Shown here piece by piece: positions 52,180 to 59,820 of a stretch of 64,000 nucleotides of DNA (the stretch's first letter is position 1; each line of letters starts with the position of its first letter). Position numbers and translations under genes: made by a program. The DNA comes from Paenarthrobacter aurescens TC1 (lineage in GTDB: Bacteria > Actinomycetota > Actinomycetes > Actinomycetales > Micrococcaceae). A model generated the notes under the pieces. It saw only the letters and a program-made list of their open reading frames with translations. It made no database searches and was not told the origin of the DNA. The DNA is taken from assembly GCA_000014925.1 (NCBI GenBank), contig CP000474.1, positions 4,278,001 through 4,342,000 on the forward strand, given 5' to 3'.

Positions 52180-53079
52180 ATGCGCATCCTGTCCATCGCA
52201 GCACTTCAGACCAACCCCGTCCCCCACGACCTCGAGGCCACGTGGGCCCGGTTCGAGGCCCAAGCCGAATCAGCCAAGAAGCTCGGCCCGGACGTGGACG
52301 TCATCGTGGTTCCGGAGCTGCTGCTGTCCGCGCCGGGCGAGTTCCTGCTCCCGGACCCCGACGGCGAAACGCGCTCTGCCGCACCCATCCCCAGCCCACT
52401 TACCCACCGCATCTCCGCACTGGCCCGCAGACTTAATGTCTGGCTCGTACCCGGTTCACTGCTGGAAACGGACAACGGGAACACTTACAACACAGCCATC
52501 GCCGTCTCCCCGCAAGGCGAGATCGCGGCCCGCTACCGGAAGCTCTTTCCGTGGCGCCCGTTCGAAACCACCACGCCCGGCGATTCCTTCGTCACTTTCG
52601 ACATCCCCGGCTGCGGACGGATCGGCCTGGCCATCTGCTTCGACGGCAGCTTCCCCGAAGTGGCCCGCCAGCTCGCGTGGCTAGGCGCAGAAGTCATCAT
52701 CCAGCCCACACTCACCACCACCCGGGACCGGGCCATGGAAATCGTCATGTCCCAGGCCAACGCCTTCGCCAACCAGGTGTATGTGGTGAACGTCAACGGC
52801 GCATCCCCCTCCGGCGTGGGCGAAAGCGTCATCGTCGACCCGGAGGGCACCATCATGCAGCAGGCTCGGGGCGGCGAAGAGATCCTGTTCGCCGTGCTGG
52901 ACTTGGACCGGGTCACCCAACTCCGCCGCTATGGAACGCATGGCATTAACCGTCCGTGGGCCCAGCTCCGGGACCAGGAAGGTATGCTGCGCTTCCCCAT
53001 GTTCGGGGGCGCACACTTCCAAGCGCCGGACTGGAGCGGGGATTCGGTGGACGCGCGACAAGCCAGCACTACGGCCTGA
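52180..53079 (+). CDS. Carbon-nitrogen hydrolase (nitrilase superfamily)
   Basis: The 299-residue protein has the nitrilase-superfamily catalytic triad Glu46 (VVPELLLS), Lys121 (RYRKLFPW) and Cys153 (LAICFDGSFPE). It hydrolyses a C-N bond, most likely an amide or carbamoyl group, in the cytoplasm. Related sequences include aliphatic amidases and N-carbamoylputrescine-type enzymes; I cannot choose between them. Its ATG directly follows the permease stop, so import and hydrolysis are coupled. The operon ends at the hairpin 19 nt downstream. Confidence 0.9.
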   Translation: MRILSIAALQTNPVPHDLEATWARFEAQAESAKKLGPDVDVIVVPELLLSAPGEFLLPDPDGETRSAAPIPSPLTHRISALARRLNVWLVPGSLLETDNGNTYNTAIAVSPQGEIAARYRKLFPWRPFETTTPGDSFVTFDIPGCGRIGLAICFDGSFPEVARQLAWLGAEVIIQPTLTTTRDRAMEIVMSQANAFANQVYVVNVNGASPSGVGESVIVDPEGTIMQQARGGEEILFAVLDLDRVTQLRRYGTHGINRPWAQLRDQEGMLRFPMFGGAHFQAPDWSGDSVDARQASTTA

Positions 53080-53097
53080 CGACGCACCCAAGGTGAG

Positions 53098-53133
53098 AAG
53101 CGTTCGACGGCGGGCTGCCGCCGTCGAACGCTT
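53098..53133 (+). terminator. Terminator hairpin with T-run
   Basis: A perfect 15-bp stem (53098-53112 with 53119-53133, loop GGCTGC) followed by TT ends the APC/nitrilase operon. Its core GACGGCG...CGCCGTC is shared with the other gene-end hairpins. Confidence 0.85.
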
Positions 53134-53169
53134 TTCCCTCACCCTAGAGAAGATCAGGTTACTTACTTC

Positions 53170-53175
53170 TATACT
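53170..53175 (+). promoter_or_regulatory. -10 element of a probable leaderless mRNA
   Basis: TATACT ends 6 nt before the GTG (53182) of the ZIP gene, and there is no ribosome binding site. Transcription would begin at or next to the start codon. Confidence 0.5.
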
Positions 53176-53181
53176 GGCGTT

Positions 53182-53979
53182 GTGATGGCATCACTGTGGT
53201 TCGGATTGATTGCCTCCAGCGCCTTGGTCATAGGCGCTTTCGTGGGCGTGCGCTTCGAGCTGCCGAAGCGGCTTCTGGCCATCCTGCTGTCGTTCGCGGC
53301 GGGGTCCCTTATTACCGCCCTGGCGTTCGAACTGTTCGAGGACGCCTACGAACAAGGCGGGATCGTGCGCGCGGCGTTGGGACTGCTGGCCGGCGCCATA
53401 GTGTTTACGGCCCTCAGCGCCTTGCTCGATCGTTGGGCGCAGCCCGGAGGCAAGTCCACAACCAAGGCCGCGGACGAAATACAGGGCAGCCCCAAACTGG
53501 ACACCGACGCCGCCGCTTCGGACAAAGCTGCCACCTCCGCCTCAACGCGCGGCGCGGCCGGCATGGCATTGCTCGCGGCCGTGACGTTGGATGGCGTGCC
53601 CGAAAACCTCGCCCTGGGCATCTCCCTGGGCGAAGGATCCGGCGGCCTGGCACTGCTGGCGGCCATCTTCGTTTCCAACCTGCCAGAGGCCTTGGTGGGC
53701 GCATCATCCATGAAGAGCCAAGGCCGGAAAGCCGGGCCCATCATGCTGCTTTGGAGCGTCTGCGCAGTGCTGCTGGTTGCCGCCGTGGTACTGGGCGCGG
53801 GGCCTTTGTCCTCCGCCGAGCCCGCAACCATCTCCCTGCCTTTGGCCTTTGCAGCGGGAGCCGTGATCGCGTCCCTCGCGGACACACTCATGCCCGAGGC
53901 CTACGAGCACGGCGGCCCGGCTGTGGCGCTAAGCACCGCAGCTGGATTTGTTTTGTCGTTCACGCTCTCGCTCGCCTGA
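53182..53979 (+). CDS. ZIP-family metal transporter
   Basis: The 265-residue protein has about eight membrane segments and the ZIP signature motifs LDGVPENLALGISLGEG (helix IV) and FVSNLPEALVGASSMK (helix V). The cytoplasmic loop between helices III and IV is long and hydrophilic, and is not His-rich. It should import a divalent metal such as Zn(II) or Mn(II). No ribosome binding site is seen; a TATACT -10 lies 6 nt before a GTG, with an ATG one codon later, suggesting a leaderless transcript. The gene stands alone between hairpins. Confidence 0.88.
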   Translation: MMASLWFGLIASSALVIGAFVGVRFELPKRLLAILLSFAAGSLITALAFELFEDAYEQGGIVRAALGLLAGAIVFTALSALLDRWAQPGGKSTTKAADEIQGSPKLDTDAAASDKAATSASTRGAAGMALLAAVTLDGVPENLALGISLGEGSGGLALLAAIFVSNLPEALVGASSMKSQGRKAGPIMLLWSVCAVLLVAAVVLGAGPLSSAEPATISLPLAFAAGAVIASLADTLMPEAYEHGGPAVALSTAAGFVLSFTLSLA

Positions 53980-54006
53980 GCCGCGGGAGGCAAACACAAG
54001 AAAAGA

Positions 54007-54031
54007 CACGACGGCGGAGGTCGCCGTCGTG
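54007..54031. terminator. Gene-end hairpin between convergent genes
   Basis: CACGACGGCG (54007-54016) pairs with CGCCGTCGTG (54022-54031) around GAGGT, 28 nt after the ZIP stop. It shares the GACGGCG core with hairpins at 36044, 48871 and 53098. Confidence 0.65.
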
Positions 54032-54055
54032 CGCTTTCTTCGCTGGTTGCGGCCG

Positions 54056-54286
54056 CTAGACCTCGGGGCGCCGCTCAACAACCGTGTGGGGATCGCCGCG
54101 GCGCTCAACAACGGTACGGCGGGTGCGGTTGGACATGGCGATGGAAATGATGAGGCCGATGATGCCTACGCCTATCAGGATGTAGCCAACCAGTACCTGG
54201 TCAAGGAAGGGAATGATTCCGGGGGCGAGCGCGAAAGCCAGAATAGCTCCGATGGCAATCAGGGCAATGGAAGAACCGATTCTCAT
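54056..54286 (-). CDS. DUF6458-like small membrane protein
   Basis: The 76-residue protein starts MRIGSSIALIAIGAILAFAL and has two membrane segments, the second being VLVGYILIGVGIIGLIISIA. It ends in an Arg-rich cytoplasmic tail with a duplicated VVERR motif. This matches the DUF6458 family of actinobacterial small membrane proteins of unknown role. The start at 54286 is supported by GAGGAG at good distance; a longer in-frame start upstream lacks one. It is convergent with the ZIP gene. Confidence 0.8.
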   Translation of the reverse strand: MRIGSSIALIAIGAILAFALAPGIIPFLDQVLVGYILIGVGIIGLIISIAMSNRTRRTVVERRGDPHTVVERRPEV

Positions 54287-54404
54287 AGCGTGCTCCTCAT
54301 GTTTGTTCGGCGCAGTCAGGGTCTGCAGCCGAATCTGTATCATCAGGATACTTATGACCTACCGCTCCGACCAGACATTGCCGCGCCGCATTAGTCAGTA
54401 TTAA

Positions 54405-55301
54405 TCAGTGGCCGTAGCGCTCAGCCACCCGGGCGATCGCGTCCTCAGGGGTGGGCGGGGGGCCGAAGACCTGCTCCTGGCGGGTGGTGTCCGCCACGTA
54501 CTTTCCGGTCTCGAACCACGCCACCATGCTCGCCATATCGGCCACCAGCGGAAGGACCTTTGACGTGACCTTGCCGAGTGCGGCGATCGCTCCGGAAGGT
54601 ATGGACACCACCTTGACCTGCTTGCCGGCCCGGCGACCAGCCAGTTCGGCGGCTTCATGAATGCTCAGGGGCCTGCTCCACCCAATGTCGATGCGCTCCC
54701 CCTCAACAATGTCGGCATCAACCGCCTCCGCAAGGTAAGCGGCGACATCGCTGGCCAGCACGAACGTGAGCCGGGCATCCTTGGATCCGAGCCACACGAA
54801 GCGCCCCTTCTCGAAGGGATCACCACCCATTCCCACCGCTTGGTCAAAGAAAGCACCCGGACGGAGGGCCACGAAGGGTACCCCGAGCTCCTCGAATTTG
54901 TCCTCGGCCAGTTTCTTGTTCCAGAAATGGGGAATCTGGGGAGTTTGGTCACTGGTGACGATGCTGATCAGCACAAAGCGAGGCACACGGGCATGCTTGG
55001 CCGCGACAGCCAGATTGCTATTGCCGAAGGTGTCTATGGCTTTGGCGTTCTTGTCATTCCGCGTGTAGCCGGCCGCCGTCGAAATGGCCGCGGAAACGCC
55101 CGTCATCGCTGTGACCAAGGAGGCGGCGTCCAGCATGTCACCCCGGGCGATCTCTACGCCTTTGGCCTCAAGTTTGGCGGCGTTGGACTTGGGCCTCACT
55201 AAAGCGCGAACCTTCTTTCCGCGCTTGAGAAGCTCGTCCACCACCTGGCCGCCCAGGAAACCCGTGGCGCCAACAACAAGGACAGGCAGGTCTTCGGCCA
55301 C
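54405..55301 (-). CDS. NAD(P)H-binding SDR (NmrA/atypical type)
   Basis: The 298-residue protein is an atypical SDR: the dinucleotide motif VVGATGFLGGQVVDELLKRG is at residues 7-26, followed by VRALVRPKSNAAKLEAKGVE. There is no usual Tyr-x3-Lys pair; VPFVALRPGAFFDQ is the conserved C-terminal motif. It resembles NmrA-like sensors or isoflavone-reductase-like proteins, so it may bind NADP without catalysis. The GTG at 55301 has GGAGGAG upstream. It is divergent from the XRE-cupin gene, with about 115 nt between the two starts. Confidence 0.85.
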   Translation of the reverse strand: MAEDLPVLVVGATGFLGGQVVDELLKRGKKVRALVRPKSNAAKLEAKGVEIARGDMLDAASLVTAMTGVSAAISTAAGYTRNDKNAKAIDTFGNSNLAVAAKHARVPRFVLISIVTSDQTPQIPHFWNKKLAEDKFEELGVPFVALRPGAFFDQAVGMGGDPFEKGRFVWLGSKDARLTFVLASDVAAYLAEAVDADIVEGERIDIGWSRPLSIHEAAELAGRRAGKQVKVVSIPSGAIAALGKVTSKVLPLVADMASMVAWFETGKYVADTTRQEQVFGPPPTPEDAIARVAERYGH

Positions 55302-55386
55302 AGTTTCTCCTCCAGGTTCGTTCCTAGGGTCAGTGGTAGCACGCGATGGGAACTGCGGGCTAGGGTGCGCCGCGCCTTCCCAGCTA

Positions 55387-55417
55387 TAGTGCACTCAAAG
55401 TGCAGTATGATGCACTA
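55387..55417. promoter_or_regulatory. AGTGCACT-type repeats and -10 of the XRE operon
   Basis: The palindrome AGTGCACT (55388-55395) lies in TAGTGCA...TGCACTA, an inverted pair spanning 55387-55417. A TATGAT -10 (55406-55411) is inside it and ends 6 nt before the ATG at 55418, so the XRE gene may be leaderless and self-regulated. Confidence 0.5.
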
Positions 55418-56020
55418 ATGGATGAAAGCACCACCACACTTTCCTTGGCCATCGGAGCCCGGGTTAGACAAGAACGCCAAAACCGCGGATGGACCCTTGA
55501 TCAGTTGGCTGAAGCTGCCGGCGTGAGTCGGCGGATGATCATCAACATGGAGCAGGGAGCCGCGAACCCCAGCGTCGGGACACTACTGCGCATCAGTGAT
55601 GCCCTAGGCGTCGGACTTCCCGCACTGGTTGAATCCCCACGCCCCAAGCCGGTCAAAGTGACCCGCAGCGGCGAAGGCGCAGCCTTATGGACCAGCGAGC
55701 AGGGCGGACGCGGAGTCCTGGTCGCCGGTACCGAATCTCCGGATGTGGTGGAACTGTGGGACTGGACCTTGGGCCCGGGAGACCAGCACGGCAGCGAAGC
55801 CCACGCCGCTGGAACCAAGGAACTCCTGCAGGTTCTCCACGGCACCCTGACCGTGGACGTTGACGGGCATATGAACACCCTTGAGGCGGGAGATTCCATG
55901 ACCTTCCCGGGCGACGTCGCCCACTCCTACGCAAACCCCGGCACAGATCCCGTCCGATTCTCCCTGGCAGTGTTCGGGCCTGGCGTGGGCTCAGGACACG
56001 TGCAGGAGGCTGGCTCATGA
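55418..56020 (+). CDS. XRE-family regulator with cupin domain
   Basis: The 200-residue protein has an N-terminal XRE/Cro helix-turn-helix (GARVRQERQNRGWTLDQLAE, AAGVSRRMIINMEQGAANPS) and a C-terminal cupin sensor domain (HGTLTVDVDGHMNTLEAGDS, then VAHSYANPG). This combination is common in regulators of amino acid or small-molecule catabolism. The ATG at 55418 is preceded by a -10 element and no ribosome binding site. It overlaps the EamA permease gene by an ATGA, and a DapA-like gene follows, so it probably controls these. Confidence 0.9.
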   Translation: MDESTTTLSLAIGARVRQERQNRGWTLDQLAEAAGVSRRMIINMEQGAANPSVGTLLRISDALGVGLPALVESPRPKPVKVTRSGEGAALWTSEQGGRGVLVAGTESPDVVELWDWTLGPGDQHGSEAHAAGTKELLQVLHGTLTVDVDGHMNTLEAGDSMTFPGDVAHSYANPGTDPVRFSLAVFGPGVGSGHVQEAGS

Positions 56021-56946
56021 AGACCCGCCAACGCATCCCCGTTCCACCGTGGGGGCTCGCGGTTGCGGCCATGATCTCCGTCCAGCTGAGCTCCGCTTTC
56101 TCCGTGGACCTCATCGCCGACGTGGGTCCGGCCGGTACCGCATGGCTGAGGTTGAGCATGGGTGCCATCATCTTCCTGGCCATTGCCCGCCCGCCGCTTC
56201 GCTCTGTACGCCGCCCTGACATCCTGCCCCTCCTGGGCCTCGGCGTAGCCACAGGCCTCATGACCATCATGTTCCTCGCCGCGATTGAGCGCATACCGCT
56301 GGGCACCACGGTGGCCATCGAGTTCCTCGGACCGCTGACGGTGGCAGCAATCCGGAGCCACAACCACAAGGCCCTGGCGTGGCCGGCGTTGGCGTTGGCC
56401 GGGGTCGTCCTTTTAACAGAACCCTGGCATGGCGAGATCGACGCCCTTGGTGTGATGTTCGCAGCCATCGCGGCCGCTGGCTGGGGTGCCTACATCCTGC
56501 TGACCCAACGAGTTGGTGATCGCTTCACGGGAACCGGAGCACTCTCACTCACAGTCCCGGTGGCAGCTGTTACGGCCGCAATCGTGGGCGTCCCACAGGC
56601 CGCCGGACACCTTAGCTGGGAAGTCCTGCTGGCTGCCCTCGGAGTCGCCGTACTGATGCCAGTGCTCCCCTTCATCCTGGAAATGATGGCCTTGCGACGC
56701 ATGACGTCCACCGCTTTCGGCACGCTGATGTCCCTGGAGCCGGCATTTGGCGTGCTTCTCGGGCTCCTGGTGTTGCATCAACAACCGTCCATCATCCAGT
56801 TCGTTGGCATCACACTGGTGGTGGTTGCGGGCGCTGCGGCCCAGCGTGGCGGGGACAGGCGCCCGTCGTCACCAGAACCCGTCACCGGCCTGGAACCGCC
56901 CCTTCCCCATGCTCTGCCTGCCACCAGCCCACGAAACGAGGTCTGA
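56017..56946 (+). CDS. EamA-family exporter (RhtA-like)
   Basis: The 309-residue protein has ten membrane segments in two EamA repeats, with stretches such as GPAGTAWLRLSMGAIIFLAI, ALGVMFAAIAAAGWGAYILL and LEPAFGVLLGLLVLHQQP. RhtA-type members export threonine/homoserine and other metabolites. It is coupled to the XRE-cupin regulator by an ATGA and followed by a DapA-like gene 2 nt later. The substrate is unknown. Confidence 0.88.
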   Translation: MKTRQRIPVPPWGLAVAAMISVQLSSAFSVDLIADVGPAGTAWLRLSMGAIIFLAIARPPLRSVRRPDILPLLGLGVATGLMTIMFLAAIERIPLGTTVAIEFLGPLTVAAIRSHNHKALAWPALALAGVVLLTEPWHGEIDALGVMFAAIAAAGWGAYILLTQRVGDRFTGTGALSLTVPVAAVTAAIVGVPQAAGHLSWEVLLAALGVAVLMPVLPFILEMMALRRMTSTAFGTLMSLEPAFGVLLGLLVLHQQPSIIQFVGITLVVVAGAAAQRGGDRRPSSPEPVTGLEPPLPHALPATSPRNEV

Positions 56947-56948
56947 GC

Positions 56949-57842
56949 ATGTTCACAGGACTGAGCGCCTTCCCCTTGACGCCGCTCACCAACGACTCCC
57001 TGGACGAACGGTCCTACGTTGGACTCATCGAACGCCTGCGTGATGCACGCGTGGACTCCATCACCGCACTGGGATCCACCGGCTCGTATGCCTACCTGAC
57101 ACATGAAGAACGACGCCGCGTAGCTCACCTCGCCGTTCGGCACGCCGGGAGCGTCCCTGTCTTCGTGGGTGTGGGGGCTCTCCGCACCTCGCACGTCCTG
57201 GCCAACGTCGAGGCTGCCGAAGAAGCGGGCGCCTCCGGGGTGTTGCTGGCGCCGATGACGTACCAACCGCTCACCGAGGATGACGTGTTCGAACTGTTTC
57301 ACACCGTCACCTTCCACTCCTCCCTTCCGGTGATCGTCTACGACAACCCCGCCACCACCCACTTCACCTTTCACCCAGGGCTATACGGCCGCATTGCCCA
57401 ATTGCCCGGGGTTGCCTCCATTAAGATTCCGGGCAGCCCGAACACCATGCACCTGGAGGAACGGGTGCGGGAGATGCGATCACTTGTGCCGGACCACGTG
57501 ACCCTCGGCATTTCCGGCGATGCCAACGCTGCCGCCGGATTGAGCGCTGGATGCGACGCCTGGTATTCGGTGATCGGAGGAACCTTGCCCGGCATCGCCC
57601 AACGCATCACACATGCTGCCATCAACGGACGGCCCGGCGAAGCGGCCTCCGAGTCCGAGCGCCTTGCGCCCTTGTGGCAACTTTTTGCGGATTTTGGTGG
57701 AAGCCTGAGAGTGGTCGCCGCCATCGCGGAACAGCTGGGACTGGCCTCCACCAAGAGCCTGCCGCTACCCATCCAAGGCCTGGGCCCTGAGCAGCGGGCC
57801 CGCGTTGCCGGGGTCATCGAGGAGCTTGGCCTGGGAACCTAG
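56949..57842 (+). CDS. DapA-family aldolase/lyase (dihydrodipicolinate synthase-like)
   Basis: The 297-residue protein is a class I aldolase of the DHDPS/NAL family. It has ALGSTGSYAYLTHEERRRV (the GxxGE-type region, here GSTGSYAYL), the tyrosine in VIVYDNPATT, and the Schiff-base lysine in VASIKIPGSP. The usual Glu after the GxxG motif is replaced, so a true lysine-pathway DapA is unlikely; a catabolic aldolase or lyase using pyruvate is more plausible. It is the third gene of the XRE/EamA operon and may make or break the compound the exporter handles. Confidence 0.85.
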   Translation: MFTGLSAFPLTPLTNDSLDERSYVGLIERLRDARVDSITALGSTGSYAYLTHEERRRVAHLAVRHAGSVPVFVGVGALRTSHVLANVEAAEEAGASGVLLAPMTYQPLTEDDVFELFHTVTFHSSLPVIVYDNPATTHFTFHPGLYGRIAQLPGVASIKIPGSPNTMHLEERVREMRSLVPDHVTLGISGDANAAAGLSAGCDAWYSVIGGTLPGIAQRITHAAINGRPGEAASESERLAPLWQLFADFGGSLRVVAAIAEQLGLASTKSLPLPIQGLGPEQRARVAGVIEELGLGT

Positions 57843-57889
57843 CGCAAGAAATCCAGCGCAATAATCCTGATTCGGGAATCCTGCCAGGC

Positions 57890-58942
57890 CTAGATGGCGA
57901 TGACCACCTTTCCGCGGGCCTTACCGGCATCGAGATACCGCATTGCGTCCGGGACCTCGGCCAGCGGATAAACGCGATCGATGGCCGGGGCAATGGTTCC
58001 CGATTCCAACAGTTCGGCAAGATATTCCAGGTCCGCTGCAGTTTGGGTGCCCACGACCATGGTGAGCCGCTGGCGAATGAACGGGGAAAGGGCCACAGCG
58101 CGGAATTGCCGGTCCAGGCTGCCGGTCCATGAGCCACCTTCCTCCCCACCGGTGATCACGGCCGTCCCCGTTGACGTGAGCGACCGGCGAAGACGGGAAA
58201 CGGAAGGATTGCCTGCGATGTCGATAATGACGTCGTAGGACTCAGCGCCGTCAGCAAAGTCCTGCTTGGTGTAGTCGATCACCCGGTCTGCACCGAGGGC
58301 TCGAACCAGCTCCACTTTGGCCGTACTGGCCACACCCGTGACTTCAGCGCCAGCCGCTTTAGCAAACTGCACCGCATAGCTGCCCACACCGCCCGAGGCG
58401 CCGGTAATCAAGACTTTTTGCCCCTTCGGCATCCGCCCAGCCGCGGGATCGATGCCGCCGGCGCGCACAGCGATCAGTGCCGTGCACGCAGACACTGGCA
58501 CTGCCGCTGCCTGCTCAAAGCTGATAGTGGCGGGCTTGAGGGCGAGCTGCTTTTCGCGGGCAGCGGCGAACTCGGCAAAAGTTCCCTTCCCTGAGCCGAA
58601 GACGTGGTCACCCACCGCAAACCGGGTCACCTTCGCGCCCACGGCTTCCACGGTGCCAGCGAGGTCCAGCCCGGGAACAGGGTTTTTCGGAGCCCGGAAA
58701 CCGTAGGCCAAGCGCAGCGCATACGGCAGGCCGGTTGTGACGTGCCACGTCCCCCGATCGAGCCCGGCAGCTCGCACCCTCACCAGTACTTCGTTGTCCG
58801 CGATGGCCGGGCGAGGGACCTGAGCCTCGTGCAGGACATCGGCGGAACCATAGGCTTCCTGGACGATGGCCCGCATAGTGGGACCGGGCAGGGACTGATC
58901 CCTGTGACGGCGCGAATCTTTGGCTTGCTGACCAGTGGTCAT
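57890..58942 (-). CDS. NAD(P)-dependent quinone-oxidoreductase-like dehydrogenase
   Basis: The 350-residue protein is a zinc-free medium-chain dehydrogenase: VPGLDLAGTVEAVGAKVTRF, VGDHVFGSGKGTFAEFA, the NADPH-binding VLITGASGGVGSYAVQFAKA, and a C-terminal substrate region ending in YLDAGKARGKVVI. It should reduce a quinone or enone with NADPH. The ATG at 58942 follows AAAGG; an internal Met about 24 residues in (MRAIVQEAYG) is a second candidate start and better matches family N-termini. It is divergent from a TetR gene that probably represses it. Confidence 0.88.
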   Translation of the reverse strand: MTTGQQAKDSRRHRDQSLPGPTMRAIVQEAYGSADVLHEAQVPRPAIADNEVLVRVRAAGLDRGTWHVTTGLPYALRLAYGFRAPKNPVPGLDLAGTVEAVGAKVTRFAVGDHVFGSGKGTFAEFAAAREKQLALKPATISFEQAAAVPVSACTALIAVRAGGIDPAAGRMPKGQKVLITGASGGVGSYAVQFAKAAGAEVTGVASTAKVELVRALGADRVIDYTKQDFADGAESYDVIIDIAGNPSVSRLRRSLTSTGTAVITGGEEGGSWTGSLDRQFRAVALSPFIRQRLTMVVGTQTAADLEYLAELLESGTIAPAIDRVYPLAEVPDAMRYLDAGKARGKVVIAI

Positions 58943-58984
58943 GGCCGGACCTTTCTAGTGTGGTGTTGTGCCTGACGAGTTTTT

Positions 58985-59024
58985 CGTACGCTGTACTAAA
59001 TACGCTACCGTACACTGTACTAAA
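58985..59024. promoter_or_regulatory. Two CGTAC-x-CTGTACTAAA direct repeats
   Basis: CGTACGCTGTACTAAA (58985-59000) and CGTACACTGTACTAAA (59009-59024) are 24 nt apart. GTAC-x-CTGTAC is nearly palindromic. They lie between the divergent dehydrogenase and TetR genes and are likely TetR operators. Confidence 0.65.
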
Positions 59025-59059
59025 CCGCTAGAGGGCAATATCGAACCGAGGGAGATCCC

Positions 59060-59725
59060 GTGACCACCGCAGCATCCCAGCGCCTGCCCCTCAGCAGGGA
59101 ACGAGTCCTGGAGTGCGCGGTTGCACTCGCCGACGAGTCCGGACTGGCCGCGCTGACCATCCGTACGCTTGCCCAGAGCATGGGCACCAAGCCCATGTCC
59201 CTGTACTACTACGTAGCCAACAAAGACGAGATCCTGGACGGCATCGTGGACATGGTTTTCAGCGAAATCGAGCTGCCGGCACCGCAAAGGGACTGGCGCG
59301 AGGAAATGCAGCGAAGGGCCCGCGGAGTGCGCTCAGCACTCAGGCGCCACCCGTGGGCAGTCGGGCTGCTCGAAAGCCGGTCCGCGCCGGGACCTGCCAC
59401 GCTGCGGCACCATGAAGCAACGCTTGCAACGCTGAGGGAGGCCGGGTTCTCCGTCCAGCTGACAGCACACGCCTACGCCCTCTTGGATAGCTACATCTAT
59501 GGCTTCGCCCTGCAGGAAGCAGCCCTTCCGTTCGAGGGGCGGGACACCGCGGCCGAGATCACCAACCCCATCATGGAGCGTTTCGCCACGGGTGAGTATC
59601 CGCGCATGGTGGAGATCGCCGTCGAGCATGTCCTCAAACCCGGCTACGACTTTGGCGACGAGTTCGAGTTCGGCCTGGACCTCATCCTTGACGGTCTCCA
59701 CCGACTGAAAGCCGGCGAGGAGTAG
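59060..59725 (+). CDS. TetR-family regulator (TetR_C type)
   Basis: The 221-residue protein has a TetR DNA-binding domain (LSRERVLECAVALADESGLA, LTIRTLAQSMGTKPMSLYYY) and a tetracycline-repressor-like C-terminal domain (TAHAYALLDSYIYGFALQEA). It starts at a GTG with GGGAG upstream. It is divergent from the quinone-oxidoreductase-like gene, with two operator-like direct repeats between. It probably represses that enzyme and itself, and responds to a small electrophile. Confidence 0.9.
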   Translation: MTTAASQRLPLSRERVLECAVALADESGLAALTIRTLAQSMGTKPMSLYYYVANKDEILDGIVDMVFSEIELPAPQRDWREEMQRRARGVRSALRRHPWAVGLLESRSAPGPATLRHHEATLATLREAGFSVQLTAHAYALLDSYIYGFALQEAALPFEGRDTAAEITNPIMERFATGEYPRMVEIAVEHVLKPGYDFGDEFEFGLDLILDGLHRLKAGEE

Positions 59726-59820
59726 AGGCCTTCCGGCTGGAGCTGCGAGTCTCATTGGAGGCACTCGGGCCAACGCGGTACGGTCAGGCATAGCCGACGC
59801 CGAGTGAGGGAGCTGAGTTC

